Origin: Archegozetes longisetosus
Lineage: Eukaryota; Arthropoda; Arachnida; Sarcoptiformes; Trhypochthoniidae
DNA length: 64,000 nt
Assembly (NCBI GenBank): GCA_018873245.2
Contig: JAEMBT020000008.1
Location: 4,886,001 to 4,950,000 of the forward strand
Reading direction: 5' to 3'
Of the stretch, positions 1-15,200 are shown in pieces. The notes beneath the pieces were generated by a model. That model searched no databases. It saw only the letters and a program-made list of their open reading frames with translations, and was not told where the DNA came from. The position numbers were made by a program, and so were the translations under genes. Within the stretch, counting starts at the first letter, position 1. Each line of letters opens with the position of its first letter.

Positions 1-1665
1 TAGTTTTTTTAAACAAATTTTAATGACAGTTCGATCAAGTATTTATTTAAGATAAAACCTATCTTTAAAGACTTTCAAAGCTTGTCATCATACCAGCAAT
101 GATTGTTTAGAAAAATGTGCATATTTCACAAATCATTTCTGCATAAACGGAATTGATTACTCCAAGAATTGAAGTTTTCAAACAACTTCCTAAGCAAAGA
201 TGAAAACATAAAGAAAAGGAAATAGGAAAAATAATTGAATAATAATCAGTTATTGTAATCGAATGATCAATATTTTAAGAAGAATAAAGAATAAATAGAA
301 AAATATATGTAAGATAGAAATGTATGTAAGATAGTAATGTATGTAAGATAGTAATGCATGTAAGATAGAAATGTAAGATAGAAAAAAGTATGTAAGATGG
401 AAATGGATGAACGTTATTTGAATATGTAAAAGAAGACCACTCACAAATGAGTGCTGAGAGACGCCATAACGTCACCATAAGAGATCCTATTTATCATACC
501 TTCATAAATTATTTTCAACATCTCTTTCTAAAAGAGTGTGTAAAGTACGAGATACTTTTACCAACAGTATCTTAACTTTGAACATATTTTTTGAATTTTT
601 CATTCACTCTACCTCACTTTTGCCATTTTTCATACATTTACCTAAATTTTAAAGACGTATAATCATAAATATACCAAATCTGATTTTCCAGAAACCAAAT
701 CGCAACTGAAGTTTTGATTAGATAATTGACAAAGAGAGTAAAGAAAAATATAAATAAAATACAAATATGTTTAGAAAATAATTGGTGTTAATCTAAAGCA
801 TTAGAAAAGTAAATATTGAATTTATGTGATGATTCTCAAGAGAGCCTGGAGGCAGTTATTGTTTGGACATAACTATAAATATCTAATAAATAGGAATATT
901 ACCAATTCTGACAGAAATATCCTAAATCTATTCTCTATTAACTTATCTTTATTATACTTGTAATGTTGACTTTTCTAGCATTATGTCAATATCTATAACT
1001 ATAATTGAAGGCTTGATTAGATTTAATAGTTTTAACACTACTTAACACTATGCTTTTAAGTTACTTTGATCCGTAGTTTTACTTACTACTCTACTAAGAC
1101 GCAGATAATACAACTTCTTATCAACATCATACATTTTAAGTCTTTCTTTACTATCTTTTAGGCTTAAAAACCTATAATCTGGTATATTTCTTCTTATTCT
1201 CACCCCCCTTTTATTCCCGCCCCTTTTTTACTCCCGTCCCCCTTTTTGATTGATTTTTTGCATTCAACGATTATACTTCACTTCATATCGATTTATTACA
1301 AGTTTGAAACTATTCCAGTAATTGATGACTTTTTTTAATTTCAATTTAAATTGTTCAATAAAGATGTTCTCTAATTTTTTTACCCTTACTTTTAAGTCAA
1401 ACTAATTCATTTCAATTCAGGCTTCTATAAATAGGAGCAAAATATTTTCAGTCAAACAACTTTCAAACTTTAAGATAAAATTCAAGACAGTTTGGTGTCA
1501 GAGCAGCTAACAGTTCAATCATTCGGGATACTTTTGATCAGAAAATTGAATTGAGTTGAAAGTCTTGTTGATTTAATGATCTATGGAATTATGAATTGCA
1601 TATGAGTTAAATCTTATTAAAACAATGTTCAATTGATTGTAATTTAATATGTATTTTGATTACAG
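1..1665. other. Non-coding stretch (intron left of the mGluR exon)
   Basis: No exon of either strand is supported. It contains a tandem repeat at about 305-400 with units near 16 bases (ATGTAAGATAGWAATGT). A C-rich patch lies at 1201-1245. The rest looks like ordinary AT-rich intron. Confidence 0.6.
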
Positions 1666-1792
1666 AATATTCAAAGTGATTCAGTAAAGTGTTGTTGGAT
1701 TTGTGTTCCTTGTCGTGAAAACCAATATTTAAAGGATGAATATAGCTGTCATGCGTGTCCACTTGGCTGGTGGCCAAATGATAACCTGACAG
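1666..1792 (+). CDS. GRM1/GRM5-like: mGluR exon: end of cysteine-rich (NCD3G) domain
   Basis: The exon is preceded by ..TTTTGATTACAG and followed by GTAATC. It reads 42 codons plus one base. The translation NIQSDSVKCCWICVPC ... CHACPLGWWPNDNLTG matches the cysteine-rich linker between the glutamate-binding domain and TM1, with its paired cysteines and the near-invariant WWPN. The upstream part of this domain should be in an exon left of the window, since nothing in 1-1665 resembles it. Confidence 0.95.
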
Positions 1793-4700
1793 GTAATCAT
1801 ATCTCACTTTAACTCTCATATAATAGGCATCACTCAATCTCTAAGCAATTAATTGATTTCTCATTCGTTTTATATGTAATACTTGTTTTCTCTCTTTCCA
1901 TTAGCTATAATTAGTTTTTAGGTAAAAACTTCAATTTCCAAATACTCTTTGTTGACAACATGTAATTCTAACTCATTTTATCTGAATTTATTTTGACAAA
2001 TCCAGTATAACCTGCAGTATAGTTGCATTTGTAGTTAAGTGATTTTTTGAAAATCAATCACGATTGAACCATGTTTGTCTATGCAATTTTCTATTATTTT
2101 CCTAAAAAACCGCTTAACTACATATTCAAGTTAGACAGACTTTACTGGATTTGCACAAAAATGTCTAAACCAGTAAATTGAAAACAAGAGTAAAGGTAGG
2201 CTTTGTTGCAGTACAACTGCAGTACAACTGTAGTACAACTGTAGTACAACTGCAATACAACTACAACTGCAGTACAACTGCAGTACAACATTAGTCGAAT
2301 AGTGTATTAAAAGAAAGCAATCGGAAAATTAAAGAAAATAATAATAAAGTGGAATTGTTTGTCTTAGGTTGCAACCAGATCCCAATAGAATATCTGCAAT
2401 GGAACGACACGGCATCACTGGTAGCAATGGGTATCGCATGTTTAGGTTTTACGATCACATTGTTTGCAATGATAGTATTCATCCGACACAACGAGACGCC
2501 AATAGTGAAGGCGTCAACAAGAGAGTTATCCTATGTAATAATGATAGGAATGTTTTTATGTCACGGAACGACATTTACACTTTTGGCGGAGCCAACAAAA
2601 ACTAGTTGTTTTGTGTCGAGAGTGTTGCCTGGATTTAGTTTTGCTATAATGTACAGCGCGTTAGTCACAAAAACTAATAGAATTGCAAGAATATTGGCCG
2701 GTTCTAAGAAACGAATCATTACTAAGAAACCTAGATTCATGTCTGGCACCGCTCAAGTTGTCATCACTTGGTTGTTGATATCTGTCGAAGCTGCTATTAT
2801 TGCTACTATGCTGATTAGAGAACCTGCTGATAAAATGCTTTATTATCCTTCTGTTGATAGAGTTCAATTGATTTGCAACACTACACCTTTAGGTATTTTT
2901 ATTAATTAGTAATACCACCATTGAATTCATTATCTTCTCTATAAGCTTTCTATCTCTCTGCTTAAGTACTACTTAACTACAGTACTACTTAACTACAGTA
3001 CTGCTTAACTACAGTTCTGCTTATTTAATTATTAGACTTTCAAATAAGGCTTAAATAATTATTCAATTTGTAAACAGTATAACAGTTCAAACAGCTCTTG
3101 GGAAAAGTTCATTACATAACAAGTTAAATAGACTTTTTAAATTATTCCAATCTTACCATAACATTTCACATTCTACACAAGCTAAAATTTATTTTTAAAT
3201 CTTCATATCTCGAAAACTATATGAGAGATCACAAACAAACTTTAATAAAATCTTATCGATTGCTCTCAACCAGTGATTACCAAATGGCGGCTCGCGGGCC
3301 GAACTGGCCCACTGGTTGATTTTCTAATCTCAATTAACAAGCATTTTCTTACTAGAAACAGAAACTTTTAGCTAAATTCGATCACAATCCAAATGATCAT
3401 AATAGAATATTTTCGACTTCAGAGTACCGTCCTAGCTATTCGGCCTGTCAGGCATAATGAGTTGGCTATCGCTGCCTTAAGCCATAATAAACCAATTTGT
3501 TTAACTCTACAGTTTCAGTTGACTTACGCCCGACACAATAGATTAGTTGACAATAATTATTAAAGTCCAAACTTATAATTACGCAATCACTTGCAAAACT
3601 TATTTTATAAATAAGTAAACTCCAATACTTAATGATCTTTGATAGCAACCAGAAGTAGTGTGTTATGATGACATGCTTTCCAACAAATCGTAATATTGCA
3701 GATATTAATAAACTTATAGAATATTCAATGCAGTAGTCAAAGTAAATTTCACATTAAGTTTGGCAACAAATTGATGCGCATCAGAAGCAGGTTGACATAG
3801 CAATGCAGCTATCAAGGATTCTTAAGTTTCTAACTGTACACCAAGATCATGATGGAATGTGTACCACCTCTTGACTTGAGTGGTCTAATTAGGTCTAGTC
3901 TGATCGGGTTTGGGGGCATTTATCATCTGAATTGGAAGCTTTGACGGGATAACTATTCTTTCTTTATTGAATATGTCATATGTCAAAAGAATCAAATGAC
4001 GGAATATGGTATCAATAGTAAAAAATCGTGTCATTAAGAAGCAATTTCTGGATAATGACTAAACCAACGAGACATCTGTCACTAGATATCTATAGAAAAT
4101 ATTGTCTTTATACAGAAAATTAAAACTGAATTATGTATGACAATTGTGATTGTTATGTATGGCTATTCTGATTGTTACGTATGACAATTCTGATTGTCGT
4201 GTATGGCTATTCTGATTTCCAAAATGTAATTGTCTATTGATAACACTCTATATGCTAGAAAACAACTATTATGAATGATATCTCAATGTCATAAAATTGA
4301 CAATAGTGTATGAATATATATACGAAATACATATATTGATATACTTACATACAACCGTTTTGGTGCAGTAACCGCTACTATCAATAATTGTAATATTTGA
4401 CTGTGATTCCAGTTTTTCTTCTATGAATCGATTTTTCATATTATGTGTTCTATTATTTAAATGATCTCACTAGAATTCTTTATAGCTCTGCAAAATTAAT
4501 AGTCAATACATTTGATTATTATTATTATTACATTTAGGATTTGTGAGTTTTTTATGTATAATTCTTTAAAGTTTGCACTCAAAAATATGATTCCTTTTAT
4601 GGCCATATTTTTCAATTCCGTTGTAAGTCACGTATTAGTGAAGTAGACCAACAAAAATAAAACACACCAAAAAGCATAGACTTGATAGACTTTAAAATGG

Positions 4701-5496
4701 AAACCGAAAATATATAGTTTGATGACTTTACAAGAGTTGAGGGAGTTTTAGACAACTTATCTCCTAAATAAATCTATGGACACCAAATAATTTTGACATT
4801 CAATCTAGACCCCAACAAAAGGTAGACTATCGGGTATATAAACTTCAATCATAGATGGTTATTCTTTTCATAACCCCCATATCTAAAATAGCAAATTGCT
4901 TTAAAATACATTTTTATAAGGTATACATGAAATATGTGTTTAAATAGTTAACTTTTTCTAATAGAAAGCTTTTCAGGCGAATATAATGAGTTCAATGGTA
5001 GTGAAAGTAGTATAAAATAAAATCTAAAAATAAATATAAATCTAAATACATATAATCTAAAAAAGATATATTATTTATAATTACAATAAAGGTATAACGG
5101 CACCATTGGGTTTTGATTTTTTCCTAATCGCAATGTGTACAGTATACGCAGTGAAGACAAGGAACGTACCAGAAAACTTTAATGAAGCAAAATTCATAGG
5201 TTTTACAATGTATACAACACTAGTGATATGGATTGCATTTGTGCCAATATATTTCAACTCAAACGCTAAAGTGATAACTCTTTGTCTGTGCATAAGTTTC
5301 AGTGCAATAGTGGCTCTTATATTATTATTTTTCCCAAAAATATATATCATAATATTTAAACCAGAAAAGAATAATCGCAGTTACTTCACTACAGCTAAAA
5401 ATGTCAGGTGTCATATTGGATATGTCCCTACTATGGGCGTTTCACGACATTCATCTCATTCTACTTCTGAATTCAGCATGGAATCTCCAAGGTCTA

Positions 5497-5577
<81 letters not shown>

Positions 5578-8500
5578 TTTTCTCTTCTACTTTCTCTTAT
5601 TTAACGCCCCATCCTTCAAATCTCATCCCGAATAGTCCGCCTTATGCTTTAGCTCGCGATCACTCTCGAACATTATAACTACTCGATTTATCATCTAGCA
5701 TCTAAAACTTAATTTTGTGGGTCGCATTCTTAAAATTATTAAGTTATTTAACAAGAATTTGAGTTTTAGTGTAAATTTTATAGAATGATGCTCTATTTTT
5801 ACATTTGGCGTAGACTTAGCCTAAAATAAGGCAAAGAAAGGCTGACAAAAATGTTGAACTAAGTAAACTTACTATAATTCGTCGTATAAGAGAGTTATGT
5901 TTGCACTAGAAACAATAATAGGGTACAAGTTGAACATATATTTCTAGTTCCTTTATCTGATTGCACGCATCCAAACAAGTTCTACATGCAAAAACACTGT
6001 AAAGAGTATTTTTTTGCAAGTTTTAGTTTAGCTTAACATTGATTTTGATAGAAGAGAAGAAGATTCATGAGAATAGAGAAGGCTTAGCAAGTAGAATATA
6101 ATATTTTTTAGTATTTATTTTTTTATATATATACTGAGGCTAATGCTTTGAGATGTATGAGAATAATGCAAATTTTATTATTCAATATATGCAGATATTT
6201 TTAGTCATTTACGAGGCTTTACTTTCGAGCATCACCACTGTCTCATAAATGCTTATTTAATGCATAAATGTCTTGCAAACTAACTAAATTTCAATAATTT
6301 ATGGCTAATATCTTCTCACTTCAGACTATGTTTTTTCGACATTAGTTTTCCTTAAAGATAAGTCACTTATTTTCAAACAACTCTCAACTTCTTTTCAATT
6401 ATTTGGGAGACAAACATTTAAATCTAGCAATTCAGTATCCAAATTCAGTATCCAAATTCAGTATCCAAATTCAGTATCCAAATCCAGTATCCAAATTCAG
6501 TATCCAAATTCAGTATTGAAATTCAGTGTTGAAGTAGTTTATTGTTCAACTAAATTAAGAGTAAAGGCATTGACATTGAAGTAAACTTTCAAATTTGACT
6601 GAACTACTCAACAGAATGTTAATTAAAAAACATTAATCTATTTTGCCTCTAACTTAAGCTTACAATTGAAATAAGTTTCAAATCAGTTAAAACTTACTAT
6701 CTAAGCGTATTGATTGAACAAACAATTCTAACCTTTAATGTTCATAAGCATTAAGTTTGACTAAGATATCTCTCATTCATTAGAACCTATTTGAGAAGTG
6801 ACCTATTTGTGATTTAAGTCTTGTGAAACATATGGCAAATTTATTTAAATAAATTGAAGTGATTTTTTTAAATGAAAGGGTCGATTAGTGTCTAGAATGA
6901 AGCGAATCACAAGAGTATTATATAATGGATAGAGCGATTCATGTTTCACATAATAGAGTTGACAATAATACGACAAATTACTCTTATCTAGCTCTTATAA
7001 TCATTACCTTTCTTACTTATTTTTAGTTCTATCTTCTTTTTTTATCTTATTATTACTTATCTTGCTATGATTCTACGATTCTATAATTCTATAATTCTAT
7101 AATTCTATAATTCTATGATTCTACGATTCTATAATTCTACGGTTCTATAATTCCACGATTCTATGATTCTATGATTTAATGATTCTATGATTCTTCAAAA
7201 TCTTATTAAATCATTTAAGTCATGTCAAAAACAGCGACAATAAATAAATCGAGAAAAAAATCTAGGATTAGATAGTATTCGAATAGAAACTTCAGTTGAA
7301 TCTTAAATAGAAATAGCAATAATTGAACGGTCTAAGAGAAATGTGAAAGTTTTGATAGAGTTGTCATAGAATGTCTATAGTAGTGAAAAGCGTTTTAGAA
7401 ATGAATTTATTGATCAAATTTATAAAACTTTAACAATAGAATGAAAATATAATAAATTATCAAAACTGAATCGCTAATATGACTCTTAAGATTTAGAAGT
7501 GGCTCTCAATTCTCAAATGCATTAAACTCTTATGGGAAATCAGTTCTCCATTTTATTCGCCACTCAGGACTTACTAAACTCTAATCAAAGATTATTCCTT
7601 TCAACGAATAACTAGAACTTTCCAAACTTCAATTTATTTGCTATCAAATTTGCAGAATTGCAGAATCTGAGTATCCTAGAATTACTGAATTCAAGTGAAA
7701 AACATCTCATACTTTTCCAATTATATATAAAGATTATTCTTTATTTCGAGTGCAATTTACGATTTATAACTCAATCATCTTGAGTGTAAATTAAATCTAA
7801 ACACATAATGGCATCGAAAGTAGTTTTACTTTTTCTTTCAGATTCTGTGTATGTGTGTGTGTGAGAGAATATTCTTATTATGAATAAAGGTTTAGTTATG
7901 AGTAAGGATTGGATAATAAAGTGATTTCCGGTGTTGGTTTGAGCATAATCTCTAACTGTAATCGAAATTTATTACTTAAGAGTTAGTTTATCATTAGAGA
8001 GGTCATTATTGATTAGATTTATTTCTTCTCTCCTTAGTCTATCATTTCTATTCAATTCAAGTGAGCTTCTCTTTGCTCTTTCATTATCATTAGTTGCAAG
8101 TTAGCAAATATTTTCAAATTATGTCCTCTTTTCTCTGAGTTCAGAGTTGTCTAACTTGAAATCCATTTTGAAGGATCCAACTTGTTCTTTGGATAAATTT
8201 AGTTTAAAATAGTTGAATTTGGTTTTGACAGAATGTAGCCATTACAACCCAATTTTAACAACCGTGTATTTTTACACTTTAAAACTGTTTTACGTTTTAT
8301 ATAGATTTTTACATCAATATTTACATCGATTTTTGCACCAGTTTTTATATCAGTTTTTCTACTCAAACCAGTAGTTCATTCAAATGAAGGATTAATAAAA
8401 AAAACACTATCAGTAAATGAAAGTTGATCATATCCATAATCTCAATACTGATTAAAGTAAAAATCCATAGAAAAAATGATTGAATCATTAAAAATGGTTC

Positions 8501-9195
8501 TATTCGTGTACTTCCGCCTATGAAATAGCATCCGGTCGTACACTTTCCTCTCACTCGTCACTGATTATTATATCTGAACAAAATGGCTTAAGTATTCGGA
8601 AAATACTATATTTCTAGTAATAACAATTAGATTTAAGACAAAATTGAAAATATTTTCACAAATCATAAACGTAAATATGAATATATAATAATTGATATTC
8701 GTTATTGATTGACAATTATTTTCAACTGTTATGAAGGCCATTAACTATAAAAAGAGATATGCTTTTAATCCTATGACCAAAACAGAGTTGACATGAAAGC
8801 ACATCAAAAGTGGTATTAGACTGGCTATTGTTGTTATTCAGTAGAGTATAGTGTGTTTAGGCATAGTATTTTCTATATATACTGTATATATATATATATA
8901 TATATTTTGTCTGAAAAGCGAAAGACAGCATTTCTCGTAACTTATTGTAAGTGTTATGTGTTGACATTGTTTGTTCTCTGTAGCCTCAATAGTCTTTGCT
9001 ATTCATGTCGTTTGCCTTATACAACCTTCATGCTTTTGCCACACTTTCCACATGTATTCTACTTAACCAAATACTTCTTTTAATAATAATATTCCCATTT
9101 TATCCTTATTTATAGTACAGCTGACAAACGCTCATTTCTTACCATTTCTTTTGGTTCTTTACTTACTTTTTTCACTCTTTTCTTACTTTTCACTG

Positions 9196-9245
<50 letters not shown>

Positions 9246-12200
9246 ACTTCTTATTCAAAAGAATTTTTTCTTTCATATATTTAGAACGACAAAATATGCC
9301 ATAGTTAAAGTTCAAATAGGTATTAATGGCTTTAAACGGAACTCAATTTATAACTTAATTTTAGTAGTATTTTATGTGATCGTGAAAAACACAATATTTT
9401 GAAATTAAAGTTAAATACGCTTAAAAATGAAGTTTAATATAGAATAATAAAAATAGCTTAGACTTGAGTATATTTTGTGCTATAAGTTTATTAGAAGTAT
9501 AATATGGATTATTTGTATGATTGAGTTAAAAATAATTAATAGTTTAAAAATGAAATTTCAAACTGAAATTTCAAACTGAAATTTCAAACTGAAATTTCAA
9601 ACTGAAATTTCAAACTGAAATTTCAAACTGAGCATGCAATACTTCTAGTTTTCACAGAGATAGTTATAACAGAAATATAAAACATAACTAGTCTATCAAA
9701 CAACGTTAGCCATAAACTTATTTATCAATTTATTTATAAACTTATTCACATATTTCATGTCGATATCAATTGTGTATTTTCTGCAATTGCAATTTCGAGT
9801 CTGTCATAAACACAATGTAGAGTACATTAATGCTATAGAATAGATTTGTTATCACAGTACTAAGTCTTAAACTTACAAACAATGCAAATTTGGAGTCTAT
9901 TTTGCTAACTTAATAAAGCAGCTTGCCTAAAGAGTCTTTAAATCTAACTGGACAAATAGTGATTTGTTTGATTACAAGTTGGATAGAGATATGATTATTG
10001 ATTTTAACTATCGAATGAGTATTAGCTATAAAGTATAATTTGTGAATAGTTAGTAGAAACATCTATGGTATTACCTTATAGACTGATGCAATATATGACC
10101 AATTATGACTACGTTTTTATAACCTATAAATAACTGTGTAATAAACCAAATGTCCTCATCTACTCAATAATTGAAATATATTACTAAATACTATGAGATT
10201 CTTCAAATCAATAAGTTATACTAGTGATACTTTTAGGAAAGCTTAATGTAAAATCAAAGTTAACCTAGAAGACCAAATATGAGTTAACACACAAAATCAG
10301 ACATGAATTGAATCGAGAAAAAGCAATCGATCAAAATAAAAACAATTGATAATTAAAGAAAGTGATATAAGAAAGTGATATAAGAAGTGATTAGAAGAGG
10401 CAAAATGGAGCTAAGTATAGATTGTAAGATATTTGATTGATCATTTCTAGCGGTTAACAGTTTCATAAGGTTTTTGCTCTAATTTGATTGCTGCTTAAAC
10501 CACATAAGTATTACTCATGGCTAACACTTGTCCATCAAACTTACTCTTACATCCAAATAATATAATTTCTTAACACTATTTATCTCATGCGAAGACAAGC
10601 ATTCATTATCTAATAGCTTATTCTCTCTCTCTCTCTCAACTCAAATATAAATCTTAACTACTGTTAGAATTAACAATAACTCTTTCAGTGATACGTGAGT
10701 GAACTTATGATTTACGTTTAGAAGTTTATGTTTGGCAATTGATTCCTATACTTACAGTTAGTTATAGAACATATTATCATAATTTAGGATTAATTACCAA
10801 AAATGAGTTGTGATAAGTTACAAGAATATATAAGAAATGTATTATGAGATACGGATGAAAGAGCAAAAGATCTATTAGTTAGAGATGAGATTTGTTATGA
10901 AGATTAAGAACATATTCATATTAATGGAGAATTGATGAAGTGTAATGTTCACATTGGTTTTCTTAGACACAAAGAAAGCTGTTAGAAAGCTGTTAGTTAT
11001 CATATGTAAAAACGCCTGTAAATACAACAACATATTACTTTTGTCCATTATCTTTATCTAACTCATGTTTATAGTGATCGATATTAGTCACTTGTATTAG
11101 TTATCCCTAAAATAAATCAACATCTAATATAAATAAATCATACTCTTTACTAGTTTGATATTATATGAATCAACATTCATCTAGTCAATATTCATCTAGT
11201 CAAATCACAGCCAAATATAATGCTAGTGCCCTCGAATGCCAACTTTCATTCTACATCTTCAACCTTCAGCCAAGATCTAAATCTAGAGACTAAAATTTGA
11301 TACTATGGTCCTCCTTAGGTAGTTTTTCTCCAGCCTTCGCTCGACGAAGTGTTGGCATATCTACCAATACTGGACTTAGAGGAAGATTATTACTGTTTCA
11401 AGCATGACAAAAATGAATTATATTAATGTCAGAAATGCTGACTAATAAAGTGAACATTTCATTAAGTTAGTATTAAATTTACAATAGTTTTCGCTCTGTT
11501 TTCTAACTAAAGTATGAGATTTATTCTTAACATATCAAAATTTGTCTGCACTTTTATTCTCGCAATATACAATTCAAATAAACACTGACCAATCACTTGA
11601 ATAAGGAAACAATTTTAATTAAAAATCTAATTAATTTAATGGTTTAAGTCAATTATGAACTGATGGGTTGAGAACTTCAGTATTGTGAACATAGCTGTCA
11701 AATGAAGAGAGCACAGAGCTTCTATATGCATTTAGTACATACAGTGATCTTGTTATAATTGACTAGAAATCTTTTAGTTACAACAAAACGTTTACTATAT
11801 GTAATTTAGTATACATAATCTACTAAACAAATAGTTTTGTCGAAAATCTATGTTATAGTGAATTGCTAGCTTGCTCTATTGCTAGCTTGTTCTATTGCTA
11901 GCTTGCTCCATTGCTAGCTTGTTCTATTGCTAGCTTACCCTATTGCTAGCTTGCTCCATTGCTAGCTTACTCAATTGCTACAACTTGTTTGTAGAAAAGG
12001 TCCACTATTATGCGCTACTGCTATTCAAGTCAACAATGAATTAACTCAATGCATGCGTGTAATCATTTATATGTATGCTTAATTCAATGTTTAATTATTA
12101 TTTTCTCAACTATTTCATTTACTTCTTTTGATTTGTTCGTCAATTCTGTTGAAGTTGACAGAGTTTTGATATTATAAATAAGTAGTTATTATGACTTTTG

Positions 12201-15200
12201 ATTTAACTGAAAATGTTGGTTATGATCGATAGAGTTGTGTCTTTCGATTACATTCTAAGAGTGATAATTATATACTAAAGTCAAAATTTGTTAATAGTAA
12301 TAACTTTAATAACCTTATATCAAAATAAAAATGAAAGCTTTCAAAATGCCAAACAAAGCAGAGAAGGAAATTTGATAAATGTTTTATTGTTGAGCTGTTT
12401 TATAAATTGATTTTGATTTCCATATTACTTTATTTTTCATTCATATCTATTCAAAACAAAAGTTCTATGATCTTGCCACCAAAATCAATATGAAGTAGAA
12501 GATTGATACACGGATAGTTTAAATTTATTAAATTTGTATTGCATCTGATGAGAACTGAAACGAAATAGTTGCAATTGTCGTATTGTTAATTTTAAGCTAT
12601 GCACTTTTACTAATCTTACAAATTGACTCAAAGCAGCAGAACAATAATATTCGCAATCGACTTGCCTCGAAATATTCCCAAAATGATTTGTTTATTTGCT
12701 AAAATTACACTTCAAATCTTGATTCACATATTTGATAATCAATTGAACATGTGGCTTCGATTCAGACCTTCAAACAATTGTAATGAACGAAAGCAACCAC
12801 ATAGGTCTATGATGAACATTGTGAGCTAGATGTTCTGAATTGTCTGTGATTGATTTATTCTCGGAGTCTAGATCAACAGAATATTTATGAGAGTAAAAAT
12901 GAATTTGTAGAGTCGAATTGATTGCTATATAGGAGTCCTATTAATTACTAGGCATTATTAATCAAACTAGTGAGGCAATGGCTAAGATTATTAATAGAAT
13001 TTTACCCATTCTTTATTAATAGAATTTTAGTCATTATTCTTTATTAAGTAATCAAATACTAAAGCGATTACTTTTGGAGTTATCAAATTATATCTATCAT
13101 TACTTTTGGTTATTTTTTAATTGATTTGTGTGATTATTGGCTAGAAAAGAAACTGAAGATGGATAGAAAAGCATCAAATTATAAGATAAAAGCAAAAATA
13201 GTTTAGGATAGCCTAGATTCAGCAAAATCACTCCATATGTATTAATGGATTCTGATAAGGCGACTAAGAAAAATACCAAGTAACTTTATAAGTAAGACAT
13301 GCTTTTCTCGATTAGGCTTTGCATTTTCGAAAAACAACAAAACAAACTATGCTTTAAGTATAAGATTTCTATTTTACTCAATAAACCTCTCCATCTTCCA
13401 ATTCACATCATCTTTTAGAATATCGTTTTAAATAATTTTTATTCCTTATATCAAGATAAATGCTTCCATTATGTCAATTAGTATTATATATAAGTAAACT
13501 GAAGATATCACTAATAATAAAAACTTAAGATTTAGATATCAAACATAGAAAAATCAAATTAGGAGAGAAGTAGTTTGAGTTATAATTAAACAAGCATGAC
13601 ACATTATGTGTTAAAATTCGCGTTAATCATTCAGAGAATCATATTGGAACTGACAATCATATTAGTATAAGAATATATAAGTTTGGCTTAACTTTATGCT
13701 CTAATGAGATTATATGAAGTAACCCAACCGATCAAATTGCATGTTTAGCTTTAGTTCTCTTATTAGTTAAATATTATGTATTCGGCATTCATATATACCA
13801 ATTATTATTATTATTAATTTTATTCAGCTATTTCTCAAACAAAACTGCTTGAATTTAAACTTCTATATAAATTATAAACTCATACTATCATTTCAGTTAA
13901 GAATTATTTATCTATACTTGGATTCTAAGTCAATATTACAACAGAGTATTCCAACAAAATGTTTAAAGAGAATATTGCAACTGAATTGAAAAGTAGAATG
14001 AGAAAAACCAGGAGCTTAAAAGCTTTATGAAGCGTTAATGAGCTAGAGTGCTGAAAAAAACTAATCTATCGGTACAGTTGTAAATATTGATTCAACGCCT
14101 AAATAATAAGCAAATACTTAGCTTAAGAGTATTAGGTTCTGGTAATGATATATAATCAGAGATACTATTAAATATAGTAGAAATCAAACTGATATCAGAT
14201 AATGAGAAAATGCTTTAAATAATGTTATATTAATATTATTTACACACATTTCATTGATATTTTTGCTTTCATATAAGCTTCGTTTATGTCTCTATCATTC
14301 GAATAATAGATCAATCGTTCCGAAATAATTCGTTAATTATTTCAGATCAAATTAGATCTCTGTTAATGAGTTTTAATAAAATTAGGCAGATATCCGATTA
14401 CAAACAAGTCATACGATTATGTCCTCACTTCTACAACACTGGCTATTTGCTTATTCGGCTTTGAAACTTAGATAACATACCCATTCAGAAAAGTACTTCT
14501 GATTTTAAATTCCTATGCCTAATAATTTGCTTATTTCATAATAATTCTCTTTTTTCACAACTGGATTCTGCCCATATCAGATTGTTTTTATTTAGCTAGA
14601 AGTCCATAAGAAGTAGCTTTCAATGTATCAAGCTACTGACCGAATACGTTTTTGTCCTAATTATCGTATTATTTCTACGTATCCCTTTCCTTAACTCTCA
14701 TCTTCAGTTACTTTTTCAAGCAAACGCCTCAACTAATGTGCGAGCTTTGATCAAATAACAAAGAACTGGCTAAATGCTTATCAGTAGCTATGAACAAGGT
14801 TCTCAGTAACCACCACCCGAATATTCTCCATTCTTACAATACACTCGATTAATGAAAATTTGTGATTATAATTATATGAAACTATTTACTTATACAATAA
14901 CTTCAAGGCGTTGATGATTACAAATTAATTTTATGATTAAGATTAAAAGTTCTTGAATTAAGTTCAGTCATATTATGCCATCTATTCTCTAGTTCTCATA
15001 AATTTCAATTAGAATCTCTGACTCTTTTCAAAGATTATGTTCATATGCTATTATTCTGTTTTTATGACAAAAATTCTCCTCATTATCCCCTAAATTCTAT
15101 TGTTCACAGAATTCTCTACACTGTTAATTCATTTAATATCAAGTTTTATTCTGTGAGTTTCATAAACATGAAAACATCATTTTATTCGTTCAATTCTTAA

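Noticed and set aside
5401-5604. Polytyrosine open frame
   Set aside because: It is the (TTA)n repeat in another frame, overlapping the real mGluR frame.
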